A stretch of DNA of 30,352 bases from contig CAJWJW010000003.1 of assembly GCA_913041775.1 (NCBI GenBank), positions 1-30,352 of the forward strand. The letters are read 5' to 3'. The notes under the pieces were generated by a model. It worked only from the letters and a program-made list of their open reading frames with translations. It did no database searches and was not told the DNA's origin. Of the stretch, positions 1 to 7,266 are shown piece by piece (the stretch's first letter is position 1; the number at the start of each line of letters is the position of its first letter). This DNA comes from an uncultured Flavobacteriales bacterium. GTDB taxonomy: Bacteria; Bacteroidota; Bacteroidia; Flavobacteriales; UBA7430. A program made the translations under genes and the position numbers.

Positions 1-15
1 TTTTTTGCAAATAAA

Positions 16-939
16 TTAAGTTAAACGCGTACGATCCTTAAACCATTTGTAAGAAAAGCTAAAAAGCAATACTAAGGCAATTATAGAAGTACCTAGTCCA
101 TTTACACCTATACGCTCCCATGATTCAGAAACGAGGTTGTGCTGTATTAAATAGCTAAGAATAACTAAGCTCGTATTGTAAAAGAAGTGGAGGTAAATAG
201 AAGACCTTAAACTACCCGAATAAACATATACATAACCAATAAAGGCACCCAAAAAGAAACGTGGTAAAACGGCATGATACTGCATATGAATAACACTAAA
301 CAATAAAGCAGTAAGCCAAACAGCAAGATGCTTAGACTTAGACCAATTGTGAAACAAATTCTGAAGTATTCCACGAAATAACAACTCCTCACCTACTGCA
401 GCAAGTACACCCATTATTAATATCATAATTCCTAAATCCCAAATAGAATCCATAACTAAAAACTGCTCTGTTAAGACAAGGCTTTGTTCTTCGGCCAGTT
501 TTAAGAAATTTAAAAATTCGGGGAAGGGAATAGACTCATTTAAAGAGCCTAAAAAATTAGCTAAAGGAATCATTACTAATGCTAGAACAAAAATCTTAAC
601 GATAGTAAATCCATTTAGAGGATTTCCTAGTTTTAAGTAATTGGAAAAAGGCAAACCTCGTAGGTGTAGAAATACAACTGGAGGTAAAACAAACATTCCA
701 ACTGCATTAAACAATTGCATTGTTTTCATCGCATTCATCATATCGGGATTTGAGATGTCGAAAACTTGATGAGAGCTTGAGAAAAAGCTAATTCCATAAA
801 CCAACTGACAGACAATTCCACCTAGTAAATACGAACTAATTAGTCCGCCTAAAATAACAACTAAGAGTAAATACAATAAGGTAGAATAAGAAGTATTAGT
901 CCAAGCACCTTTTGTCTTTTGAATGATTTTAAATTCCAT
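16..939 (-). CDS. CPBP-family (CAAX/Abi) intramembrane metalloprotease
   Basis: A 307-aa polytopic membrane protein with the three CPBP motifs. Glu184-Glu185 lie in a GEELLFRG segment with Arg189, His218 follows in FSVIH, and His251 plus Asn255 lie in HFFYN. In this family these residues form the glutamate/histidine site of a membrane-embedded protease (Rce1/Abi type). Hydrophobic segments lie at about 20-50, 75-92, 112-130, 168-183, 205-220 and 226-262. The bacterial substrates are unknown; roles range from peptide maturation to self-immunity, and nothing nearby points to one. The ATG at 937-939 is the obvious start, and the gene is divergent from dusB with 33 bp between start codons. A weak -7-like TATCTTTA on the minus strand (977-984) could drive it. 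The family is secure; the function is open. Confidence 0.85.
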   Translation of the reverse strand: MEFKIIQKTKGAWTNTSYSTLLYLLLVVILGGLISSYLLGGIVCQLVYGISFFSSSHQVFDISNPDMMNAMKTMQLFNAVGMFVLPPVVFLHLRGLPFSNYLKLGNPLNGFTIVKIFVLALVMIPLANFLGSLNESIPFPEFLNFLKLAEEQSLVLTEQFLVMDSIWDLGIMILIMGVLAAVGEELLFRGILQNLFHNWSKSKHLAVWLTALLFSVIHMQYHAVLPRFFLGAFIGYVYVYSGSLRSSIYLHFFYNTSLVILSYLIQHNLVSESWERIGVNGLGTSIIALVLLFSFSYKWFKDRTRLT

Positions 940-949
940 GAGTTTTTTG

Positions 950-957
950 TATTTTTG
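950..957 (+). promoter_or_regulatory. Bacteroidota -7 promoter element for dusB
   Basis: TATTTTTG matches the TAnnTTTG consensus exactly and ends 15 nt before the GTG start at 973. No convincing -33 TTG at 17-23 nt spacing is visible. It supports starting dusB at 973 rather than further upstream, because the upstream TTG would lie outside the transcript. Confidence 0.45.
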
Positions 958-972
958 GCAAAATTTCGAATT

Positions 973-1962
973 GTGGTAAAGATAGGAAATATAGAACTTG
1001 GTGAGTACCCTTTATTATTGGCTCCTATGGAGGACGTCAGTGACCCACCATTCCGTGAGTTGTGTAAGCAACACGGAGCAGATTTAATGTACACAGAATT
1101 TATCTCCTCCGAAGGACTAATTAGAGATGCGGCAAAAAGTGTTCAAAAACTAGATATTTTTGAATATGAGCGTCCAATTGGAATTCAAATATTTGGTTAC
1201 GACATCGAGTCGATGCGTGAAGCAACAGAAATTACCGCCGAAGCTAATCCAGATATAATAGACATTAACTACGGCTGCCCAGTAAAAAAGGTTGCATGTA
1301 AAGGTGCTGGAGCTGGAATTCTACAAGACATACCTAAAATGGTTCGGATGACCGCGGAGATTGTAAAATCTACCAATCTACCCGTAACCGTAAAAACTCG
1401 TTTGGGATGGAACGAGGAAAGTAAGTACATAGTTGAGGTTGCCGAAAGATTACAAGATGTAGGTATACAAGCTATTTCTATACACGGTAGAACGCGGAAA
1501 CAAATGTATAAAGGCGAGGCAGATTGGTCTCTAATTGCAGAAACAAAAAACAATCCTCGTTTAAATATCCCTGTATTTGGAAATGGAGATATCGATTCTC
1601 CAGAAAAAGCAAAAATGATGAAAGATCGTTATGCCGTAGACGGGATGATGATTGGAAGAGCTTCGATTGGTTACCCTTGGATTTTCAACGAAATAAAGCA
1701 CTTTTTAGAAACTGGTACTAAATTAGCCCCACCAACTATAGACGAACGTGTTGCAGCTTGTAGACAGCATCTACAAAGAGCACTCGATTGGAAAGGACCC
1801 GTTTTAGGAGTGGTAGAAACTCGTAGACACTACACCAACTACTTTAAGGGCATGTTTGGCGTAAAGGAGTACCGAAGAAAATTAGTGACCACAGATTCGC
1901 CCGAAGAGCTTTTTGCTATTTTAGATGAGATTGCGATTAAATTTAAAGGACATCAGTTTTAG
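973..1962 (+). CDS. dusB: tRNA-dihydrouridine synthase (DusB type)
   Basis: FMN-dependent enzyme that reduces specific uridines in the tRNA D-loop, using NADPH. The protein opens VKIGNIEL..PLLLAPMEDVSD, the first strand of the Dus TIM barrel. It carries the catalytic-cysteine motif NYGCPVKKV, the phosphate-binding GNGDI segment and MMIGRASIGYPWIF. These match DusB in order and spacing. The reading frame is open upstream to a TTG at 919, but homology begins at the GTG at 973, giving 329 aa, the usual length. That start also removes an overlap with the divergent protease gene and sits just after a -7 element. The 3' end faces the permease gene; no clear terminator lies in the 99-bp gap. Confidence 0.93.
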   Translation: MVKIGNIELGEYPLLLAPMEDVSDPPFRELCKQHGADLMYTEFISSEGLIRDAAKSVQKLDIFEYERPIGIQIFGYDIESMREATEITAEANPDIIDINYGCPVKKVACKGAGAGILQDIPKMVRMTAEIVKSTNLPVTVKTRLGWNEESKYIVEVAERLQDVGIQAISIHGRTRKQMYKGEADWSLIAETKNNPRLNIPVFGNGDIDSPEKAKMMKDRYAVDGMMIGRASIGYPWIFNEIKHFLETGTKLAPPTIDERVAACRQHLQRALDWKGPVLGVVETRRHYTNYFKGMFGVKEYRRKLVTTDSPEELFAILDEIAIKFKGHQF

Positions 1963-2061
1963 GGATATTAGGTAAGAAAAAAATACTTAGATGATACAGA
2001 TGTTATTTAAGAAAAACCTTCTTAACTCCTCGAATCTTACTCCTTAGCTACTGTTTATTTT

Positions 2062-3288
2062 TTAGGAATCCTGAATGAATTTATTTTTCAGCAGTTTAAC
2101 GGGAATGATGGTAATCAGCATTCCTATACCCACTACAGTACCTAGTATTAAAACAACATCTTGTAAATGCACCTCTACAGGATAGGCATTTACAATAAAA
2201 GCTCCTTGAGAACCGAGCCGAATAAAGCCATAATGCTGTTGAGCCAAACTCAAAGTTACGCCTAAAACCAACCCGAGCACACCTCCAAAAAGTGTAATTA
2301 ATAAGCCTTCGTAAAAGAATATTTTTTGAATTGTTAGCACAGGAGTTCCCATAGCCCAAAGGCTAGAAATATCTTTTCTCTTTTCTAAAACAATCATTAC
2401 TACAGAAGCCACAATAGTAAAAGTGGCAATAAGTAGGATAAAAGAAAGGATGAAAAATATAGCCCACTTTTCAGTTTGCAAAACCTTATAAAGAAACTCT
2501 TGTTGTTGAAAACGATTTTGCACCTCGAACTCTGCACCAAAAAAGTCGACTAACTTTGCCTGTACCAAGTCTAAGTCACTAGTATTATCTACATAAAAAG
2601 CCAAACTGGTAAGTTGGTTCGGTTTATCTAAAAAGGACTGCACGGTGTTTAAATCCGAAATTATATAAGAAGCATCGTATTCCGATTGAACAGAGAATAC
2701 TCCTGAAACTAAGAACTGTTGCTCTATGAAAGTATTTTCAGAAAACTGCCCAACACGAGCCTTTTGATTGGGCACAAAAACCTTCAAAACATCTTGTATA
2801 CCTTCTACAGAAACAGCTAACGTATACGCTAAAGACTGGCCAATAATTGCCCAATATCCTTCAGGATAGGCTCTAAAACTACTTCCCTTAAACAAATGAT
2901 TTTCGATAGGTAGCACAGCATCTTCAGGCCACGCACTTATCCCTTTGAGTAGTGCTATTTGCTCCTTTTCTGAATGTTGAATTAAGACTTTTTCTTCGTA
3001 AGATTGGGCGATCATTCTCCAAGAAGAAAGTGACTTTAGACGCTCATGTTCATCAGTAGAAAATGCAAAATTCTTTGCGACAGTAGACCGAACCTCAAAA
3101 TCGGAATTGACCTCTTGGTACATAGACTTTATAAGCGTTTCAAATCCATTAAAAACAGACAAGACTACCACTAAAGCTAGTGTACCTATAGCAACACCAA
3201 GAACGGATATTGCAGTAATACTGTTTACAGCATTTTTACTCTTTGAAGAAAACAAATAGCGACGTGCTATGTAAAGAGCAATATTCAA
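2062..3288 (-). CDS. FtsX/LolC-E-type ABC transporter permease
   Basis: A 408-aa protein with the MacB/FtsX permease topology. One TM helix lies at about 22-48 (SITAISVLGVAIGTLALVVV), then a large periplasmic domain (about 50-270), then three TM helices at about 275-300, 320-345 and 370-395. The N-terminal 'ALYIARRYLFSSKSKNAVN' box is typical of lipoprotein-releasing permeases (LolC/LolE). The ATPase partner is not in this window. By family knowledge it would move lipoproteins from the inner membrane, but Bacteroidota carry several paralogues, so the exact substrate is uncertain. It starts 2 bp after the rbfA stop codon, so the two are surely cotranscribed. Confidence 0.85.
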   Translation of the reverse strand: MNIALYIARRYLFSSKSKNAVNSITAISVLGVAIGTLALVVVLSVFNGFETLIKSMYQEVNSDFEVRSTVAKNFAFSTDEHERLKSLSSWRMIAQSYEEKVLIQHSEKEQIALLKGISAWPEDAVLPIENHLFKGSSFRAYPEGYWAIIGQSLAYTLAVSVEGIQDVLKVFVPNQKARVGQFSENTFIEQQFLVSGVFSVQSEYDASYIISDLNTVQSFLDKPNQLTSLAFYVDNTSDLDLVQAKLVDFFGAEFEVQNRFQQQEFLYKVLQTEKWAIFFILSFILLIATFTIVASVVMIVLEKRKDISSLWAMGTPVLTIQKIFFYEGLLITLFGGVLGLVLGVTLSLAQQHYGFIRLGSQGAFIVNAYPVEVHLQDVVLILGTVVGIGMLITIIPVKLLKNKFIQDS

Positions 3289-3290
3289 AA

Positions 3291-3650
3291 CTACTCTGGA
3301 GTATTGTTTGAGTCGCCTTTTAAAAGACGGTCAATATTTTCAGCATAATCCACAGAATCATCAATAAAAAAGGATAATTCTGGAACTATTCTCAATTGAT
3401 GACGCACTAGTTTACCCAACTCATTTCTTATTTCTTTTCCTTGAATACTTACCGCTTTTAAAAATGCTTCTTTATCTTTTAATGGAAAGACACTTAGATA
3501 CACTTTAGCATACGATAAATCGGGGCTCATACGAACCAAAGACACCGATATAATTGCACCTGGAGCGATAGAACTTGTTCTGGTCATTAATATTTGTGCG
3601 ATGTCTTTTTGAATCTGACGGCCTACTTTTTTCTGTCTTGTACTTTCCAT
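3291..3650 (-). CDS. rbfA: 30S ribosome-binding factor A
   Basis: A 119-aa KH-fold protein that binds the 30S subunit during 16S rRNA 5' end maturation. The N-terminus ESTRQKKVGRQIQKDIAQIL, the central LSYAKVYLSVFP strand and the RIVPELSFFIDDS segment followed by a basic tail are RbfA signatures. A TTG 21 nt further upstream would extend the frame. The ATG at 3648-3650 is preferred because RbfA homology starts there and a TAnnTTTG element ends 4 nt before it, so the longer form would start upstream of the transcript. The two genes below it in the operon direction are not functionally related, which is common for rbfA in Flavobacteria. Confidence 0.92.
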   Translation of the reverse strand: MESTRQKKVGRQIQKDIAQILMTRTSSIAPGAIISVSLVRMSPDLSYAKVYLSVFPLKDKEAFLKAVSIQGKEIRNELGKLVRHQLRIVPELSFFIDDSVDYAENIDRLLKGDSNNTPE

Positions 3651-3654
3651 GCGG

Positions 3655-3662
3655 CAAAGATA
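3655..3662 (-). promoter_or_regulatory. -7 promoter element of rbfA, implying a leaderless or near-leaderless mRNA
   Basis: On the minus strand TATCTTTG matches TAnnTTTG exactly, and its last base is only 4 nt before the rbfA ATG. With transcription starting 3-7 nt after the element, the mRNA would begin at or within a base or two of the start codon. No -33 TTG at standard spacing is clear. Confidence 0.5.
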
Positions 3663-3742
3663 GACAATCAAATTGGTTCTACGCTCTTAAACAAGTTCGC
3701 ATAGATTAGTCTTGAGTATTTAAGCTATATCAAATTGAATAG

Positions 3743-3750
3743 TATCTTTG
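3743..3750 (+). promoter_or_regulatory. -7 promoter element of the ABC exporter operon
   Basis: TATCTTTG, an exact TAnnTTTG match, lies 39 nt before the ATG at 3790 in the divergent region between rbfA and the exporter gene. An AGGA-like sequence (3776-3779) lies just upstream of the start. Confidence 0.5.
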
Positions 3751-3789
3751 CAAGAGGCTTAAAAATAATCCTAAAAGGAATAAATCGAA

Positions 3790-5625
3790 ATGGACAGTTT
3801 TTATAAAATATTAAAATTCGCGTACCCATACAAACGTATGGCTTTACTTAATGCATTATTGAATATCCTGTCGGTCGTTTTTGGCTTATTTTCTTTCACC
3901 TTGGTAATTCCAATGTTGGGTATCTTATTCGACACACACCAATCAATAAGTACAAAACCAACAGGAGAACTTTCTATAGACTGGGTAAAAGACTCTATAT
4001 CGTATTGGATGAACTCGTCTATTGAGCAATTAGGCCCATCTAAAGCGTTGGCTTACATATGTTTTGGGATTATTTTAGCCTTCTTTCTTAAAAACCTTAC
4101 ACGCTATTTAGCACAATACACATTAGTACCTATCCGAACAGGAATATCGAGAGATTTGCGCAGAGCTTTACATACCAAAATGTCATTACTTTCTATTGCT
4201 TATTTTTCTGAAAAGAGAAAAGGAGATTTAATGTCGAGAATGACAACTGATGTAAATCAGGTAGAAGCCTCTATGATGAGTACCCTAGGGCTTATTGTTC
4301 GTGATCCAGTAAACATAATTTCATCCATTTTTTTACTAGTGATGATGAGTGCTAAATTAACCTTAGTCGTTTTCTTTTTATTTCCGATAGCAGCTTTTAT
4401 TATAGGAAACATAGGTAAAAGTTTAAAACGTAAATCTCGTAAAGGGCAGGTTCAAATAGCACAGATATTATCGGCTATTGAAGAAAATATTTTTGGACTT
4501 AAAGTAATAAAGGCATTTAATGCTGAAAAACAGATAAACAGAAAGTTCGAAGAGGAGCTAGAGAAGCATCAGAATATAATGTCGAGTATACAACGACGTA
4601 GATATTTGGCTTCGCCGATGAGTGAATTTTTGAGTACCATGGTAATGGTAGTTGTTATTTGGTACGGAGGGAATTTAATTTTTGAGAGCCAGTTAAACCC
4701 AGAAAACAGCTCCTTAAGTCCTCAGGCGTTTATAGGGTTTATTGTTATTTTCTCACAAATCCTTCCACCTATAAAATCTCTTTCACAGGGGTATTATAGT
4801 ATCCAAAGAGGTTCAGCATCAGCAGAACGAATTACTGAAATTTTAGAAGCTGAAATAGAAGTAAAAGAAAAGGATGATGCGCTAACGATAGAGGATTTTA
4901 ATAAATCTATTCAGTTTAAGGATGTTAAATTTACCTATACAGACAAGGCTGTATTAAAGAATATCAATTTAGAAATCAAAAAAGGCCAAACGATTGCTTT
5001 GGTAGGTCAATCTGGTGGGGGAAAAAGTACGCTCGCTAATTTAATCGCTAGATATTATGATGTAAATGGGGGTAGTTTAGAAATTGACGGCACAGACATT
5101 AGAGACTATAAGCTAGCCGACTTACGAGGTCTTATGGGTATTGTAACCCAAGATGCAATTTTATTCAACGATTCTATATTTAATAATATAGCACTTGGTA
5201 TAGACAATCCAGATCCAGCTAAAGTTATGGAAGCTGCAAAAATCGCAAATGCACATGAGTTTATTTCGAAATTTGAAAAGGGTTATCAGCACAATATTGG
5301 CGATGGTGGACACAAGCTCTCTGGAGGACAAAAACAACGATTAAGTATTGCACGGGCGGTAATGAAAAACCCGCCTATACTAATTTTAGATGAGGCAACT
5401 TCAGCCTTAGATACAGAATCTGAAAGACTAGTACAAGATGCACTCACTAAACTAATGGCGAATAGAACGTCTATTGTAATTGCGCATAGACTCTCTACTA
5501 TTCAAAATGCTGATAAAATAGTAGTAATTATAGATGGTGAAGTAGTAGAACAAGGATCGCATGAAGAATTACTTCAACTAGAAGGCAAGTACCATAAACT
5601 ACATCACATGCAAAACCTAAAATAA
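3790..5625 (+). CDS. MsbA-like ABC exporter (TMD-NBD fusion)
   Basis: A 611-aa half-transporter that would work as a homodimer in the inner membrane. Residues about 15-320 form the six-helix exporter domain, including RMTTDVNQVEASM, typical of coupling-helix regions. Residues about 370-605 form the nucleotide-binding domain: Walker A GQSGGGKST (about 406-414), Q-loop VTQDAILF, signature LSGGQKQR, Walker B ILILDEATSALD and H-loop IAHRLSTI. This layout matches MsbA and other lipid or drug exporters; in Flavobacteria it is usually annotated as an ABC transporter permease/ATP-binding protein. LPS-precursor flipping is plausible but not shown. The TAA shares its last base with the ATG of the downstream epimerase. 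Confidence 0.9.
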   Translation: MDSFYKILKFAYPYKRMALLNALLNILSVVFGLFSFTLVIPMLGILFDTHQSISTKPTGELSIDWVKDSISYWMNSSIEQLGPSKALAYICFGIILAFFLKNLTRYLAQYTLVPIRTGISRDLRRALHTKMSLLSIAYFSEKRKGDLMSRMTTDVNQVEASMMSTLGLIVRDPVNIISSIFLLVMMSAKLTLVVFFLFPIAAFIIGNIGKSLKRKSRKGQVQIAQILSAIEENIFGLKVIKAFNAEKQINRKFEEELEKHQNIMSSIQRRRYLASPMSEFLSTMVMVVVIWYGGNLIFESQLNPENSSLSPQAFIGFIVIFSQILPPIKSLSQGYYSIQRGSASAERITEILEAEIEVKEKDDALTIEDFNKSIQFKDVKFTYTDKAVLKNINLEIKKGQTIALVGQSGGGKSTLANLIARYYDVNGGSLEIDGTDIRDYKLADLRGLMGIVTQDAILFNDSIFNNIALGIDNPDPAKVMEAAKIANAHEFISKFEKGYQHNIGDGGHKLSGGQKQRLSIARAVMKNPPILILDEATSALDTESERLVQDALTKLMANRTSIVIAHRLSTIQNADKIVVIIDGEVVEQGSHEELLQLEGKYHKLHHMQNLK

Positions 5626-6032
5626 TGGTAGAGAAAATTGAACATATAGGAATTGCTGTTAAAGATCTAGAACAGGCAAATACTATTTACGAAAACCTTT
5701 TAGGTATAGCTCCGTACAAAATGGAGAAGGTAGAAAGTGAAGGCGTAAGCACGTCATTTTTCCAAACTGGTGAGAGTAAAATTGAACTTTTAGAAGCTAC
5801 TAATCCCGAAAGTGCTATTGCAAAATTTATAGCTAAAAAAGGAGAAGGCGTACACCATATAGCCTTTGCGGTAAAGGATATTAAAGCAGAAATGAAACGG
5901 ATGTCGGAATTAGGTTTTACAATTTTAAACGATGAACCGAAACGTGGTGCAGACAATAAATGGGTTTGTTTTATACACCCAAAAAACACAAAAGGTGTTT
6001 TAGTAGAACTCTGTCAGGAAATTAAAGAATAA
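5625..6032 (+). CDS. mce: Methylmalonyl-CoA epimerase
   Basis: A 135-aa VOC/glyoxalase-fold enzyme that interconverts (R)- and (S)-methylmalonyl-CoA, in the propionyl-CoA/succinyl-CoA route through B12-dependent mutase. The four expected metal-site positions are His7 (KIEHIGIAV), Glu54 (KIELLE), His78 (GVHHIAFAV) and Glu128 (VLVELCQ). The tail GADNKWVCFIHPKNTKGVL is characteristic. Its start overlaps the exporter stop by one base and the thioesterase follows after 3 bp, so the three are cotranscribed. Mutase subunits are not in the window. Confidence 0.92.
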   Translation: MVEKIEHIGIAVKDLEQANTIYENLLGIAPYKMEKVESEGVSTSFFQTGESKIELLEATNPESAIAKFIAKKGEGVHHIAFAVKDIKAEMKRMSELGFTILNDEPKRGADNKWVCFIHPKNTKGVLVELCQEIKE

Positions 6033-6035
6033 GCT

Positions 6036-6392
6036 ATGATATACCATACTCGTAAACTTGTAAAGCCTGAAGACCTGAACGCTGGAGGCACTCTTTTTGG
6101 AGGCACCTTACTTAGGTGGATTGATGAAGAAGCAGCTATTTTTGTAATGTGTCAACTAGACAGTCCGAATATTGTAACAAAATTTATGTCGGAGATAAAC
6201 TTCCTAAATCCTGCATTTACAGGAGATGTTGTGGAAATAGGTTTCGAGACTATGCAATTTGGAAGGAGTTCTATTACAGTAAAGTGCATCGCAAGAGTAA
6301 AGCAGAGTCATAAAACAATCATCACCTTAGATGAAGTTGTTTTTGTTCACTTAGACAAAAACTTAAAACCGAGCCCTCACGGTAAAAGCTGA
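6036..6392 (+). CDS. Hotdog-fold acyl-CoA thioesterase (YciA/BFIT-like)
   Basis: A 118-aa single hotdog domain. The NAGGTLFGG loop (about 16-24) followed by the helix with Asp30-Glu31-Glu32-Ala-Ala matches the YciA/BACH acyl-CoA hydrolase family, in which Asn and Asp/Glu at these places position substrate and water. Chain-length preference cannot be read from the sequence. Being third in an operon after an epimerase fits CoA metabolism. Its last 16 bp overlap the convergent HAD gene tail to tail. Confidence 0.88.
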   Translation: MIYHTRKLVKPEDLNAGGTLFGGTLLRWIDEEAAIFVMCQLDSPNIVTKFMSEINFLNPAFTGDVVEIGFETMQFGRSSITVKCIARVKQSHKTIITLDEVVFVHLDKNLKPSPHGKS

Positions 6393-6991
6393 GCTATTTT
6401 CTCACCATCTTTTAAGTGGTAGGCTTTTAAACCGGAATCTAAAGCCCCTTTTACATGTTGCGGAGAATCGTCTATAAACAGAGTTTCTAAAGGAACTAAA
6501 CCTTTTGCTTTCACTAAGTGGTCAAACACATCTGTATGCGGTTTACGTAAGGCGATTTCATGCGACAAGTAGACCGTCTCGAATAAGTTGCAAAACTCTT
6601 TAAAAAAGACTTCACCTACTCGTGATTTAATCTCTTCGATGTGAAAAATATTGGTATTACTCAATAGAAAAAGACGGTAACCATTACCCAAGTCTTTTAA
6701 TTTTTCGATAGCATCCGGCATAAAACCAATCAACATAGCATTCCAAGCACTCGTAATTTGAATAGCACTTAAAGGATTTGGTAAGAATTTATTGATTTCA
6801 TCAAAGAATTCATTCTTGCTAATCTCACCCTTTTCTAACTTATCGAATAAATCCGACTGGCCTGCTTTAGCGTAAATACCTTCAAAATCGTTGATTCCCA
6901 AGGATTCAAAAGCACGAATAGTCGTTTTGTAATTGATGGCATAAATAACACCTCCCAAGTCGAAAATTATATTTTTTATTCCTACTAGCAT
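6377..6991 (-). CDS. HAD-superfamily (subclass IA) phosphatase
   Basis: A 204-aa haloacid dehalogenase-like hydrolase. The nucleophile motif FDLGGV holds Asp11, with Gly where the second Asp usually lies. Motif II is LLSNTN (Ser111), motif III Lys150 in LRKPH, and motif IV FIDDSPQHV with Asp174-Asp175. The helical cap is about residues 16-85. The FDLGG opening is typical of the YihX-like branch, which includes sugar-phosphate phosphatases. The 3' end overlaps the thioesterase gene by 16 bp in convergent orientation. Substrate is unknown. Confidence 0.88.
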   Translation of the reverse strand: MLVGIKNIIFDLGGVIYAINYKTTIRAFESLGINDFEGIYAKAGQSDLFDKLEKGEISKNEFFDEINKFLPNPLSAIQITSAWNAMLIGFMPDAIEKLKDLGNGYRLFLLSNTNIFHIEEIKSRVGEVFFKEFCNLFETVYLSHEIALRKPHTDVFDHLVKAKGLVPLETLFIDDSPQHVKGALDSGLKAYHLKDGEKIAQLLP

Positions 6992-7005
6992 ATCTCTCTA
7001 TTTCG

Positions 7006-7036
7006 TTGCAAGATAAAGAGATATTGTGTATTATTG
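7006..7036 (+). promoter_or_regulatory. Candidate promoter of the CAU tRNA
   Basis: TTG (7006-7008), then 20 nt, then TATTATTG (7029-7036), which differs from TAnnTTTG at one base. This puts transcription start about 45 nt before the tRNA 5' end. Confidence 0.35.
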
Positions 7037-7084
7037 CAGCCTAATTAAATGGTTAATCACTCTTAGTGAAAAACGATTAAATTA

Positions 7085-7158
7085 GGGCCTATAACTCAGC
7101 TGGTTAGAGTATCTGACTCATAATCAGAAAGTCCCTGGTTCGAGCCCAGGTGGGCCCA
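7085..7158 (+). tRNA. tRNA with CAU anticodon, probably tRNA-Ile2 (alternatively elongator tRNA-Met)
   Basis: A full cloverleaf of 74 nt. The 7-bp acceptor stem is GGGCCTA/TGGGCCC (one U:G pair). The D stem is ACTC/GAGT, a covarying A-U replacing the usual G-C. The anticodon stem is TCTGA/TCAGA around CTCATAA with anticodon 7119-7121. The T stem is CCTGG/CCAGG with loop TTCGAGC, and A is the discriminator. CCA is not encoded. It is not the initiator, which is at 13701. Acceptor pairs C4:G69 and C5:G68 match those used by E. coli TilS to recognise tRNA-Ile2, favouring the lysidine-modified isoleucine tRNA over elongator Met. Those rules come from proteobacteria, so the identity is provisional. 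Confidence 0.9.
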
Positions 7159-7163
7159 CAACT

Positions 7164-7198
7164 AAAACCCTTTTCGTTTTCACGAAAAGGGTTTTTTC
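7164..7198 (+). terminator. Intrinsic terminator after the CAU tRNA
   Basis: A perfect 13-bp stem, AAAACCCTTTTCG (7164-7176) with CGAAAAGGGTTTT (7183-7195), a 6-nt loop and a continuing T-run. It begins 5 nt after the tRNA. Confidence 0.85.
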
Positions 7199-7237
7199 TT
7201 TTCTATATGTATGAAAATTAAGCATTCTAAAATTTCC

Positions 7238-7245
7238 TATATTTG
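7238..7245 (+). promoter_or_regulatory. -7 promoter element of the secreted thioredoxin-like gene
   Basis: TATATTTG, an exact TAnnTTTG match, ends 21 nt before the ATG at 7267 and lies downstream of the tRNA terminator, so this gene has its own promoter. No -33 TTG at standard spacing is visible. Confidence 0.5.
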
Positions 7246-7266
7246 AAAACTTTTAAATAAACCCCA

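Noticed and set aside
919..972. Longer dusB start at the TTG at 919
   Set aside because: It would overlap the divergent protease gene and precede the -7 element; Dus homology begins at the GTG at 973.
2007..2025. TTAAGAA/TTCTTAA hairpin between dusB and the permease as a terminator
   Set aside because: Only 7 AT-rich pairs and no T-run on either strand.
5687..5989. 100-aa reading frame antisense to the methylmalonyl-CoA epimerase, and similar antisense frames elsewhere
   Set aside because: They lie wholly inside well-supported genes, lack family features and promoters, and are shadow frames.
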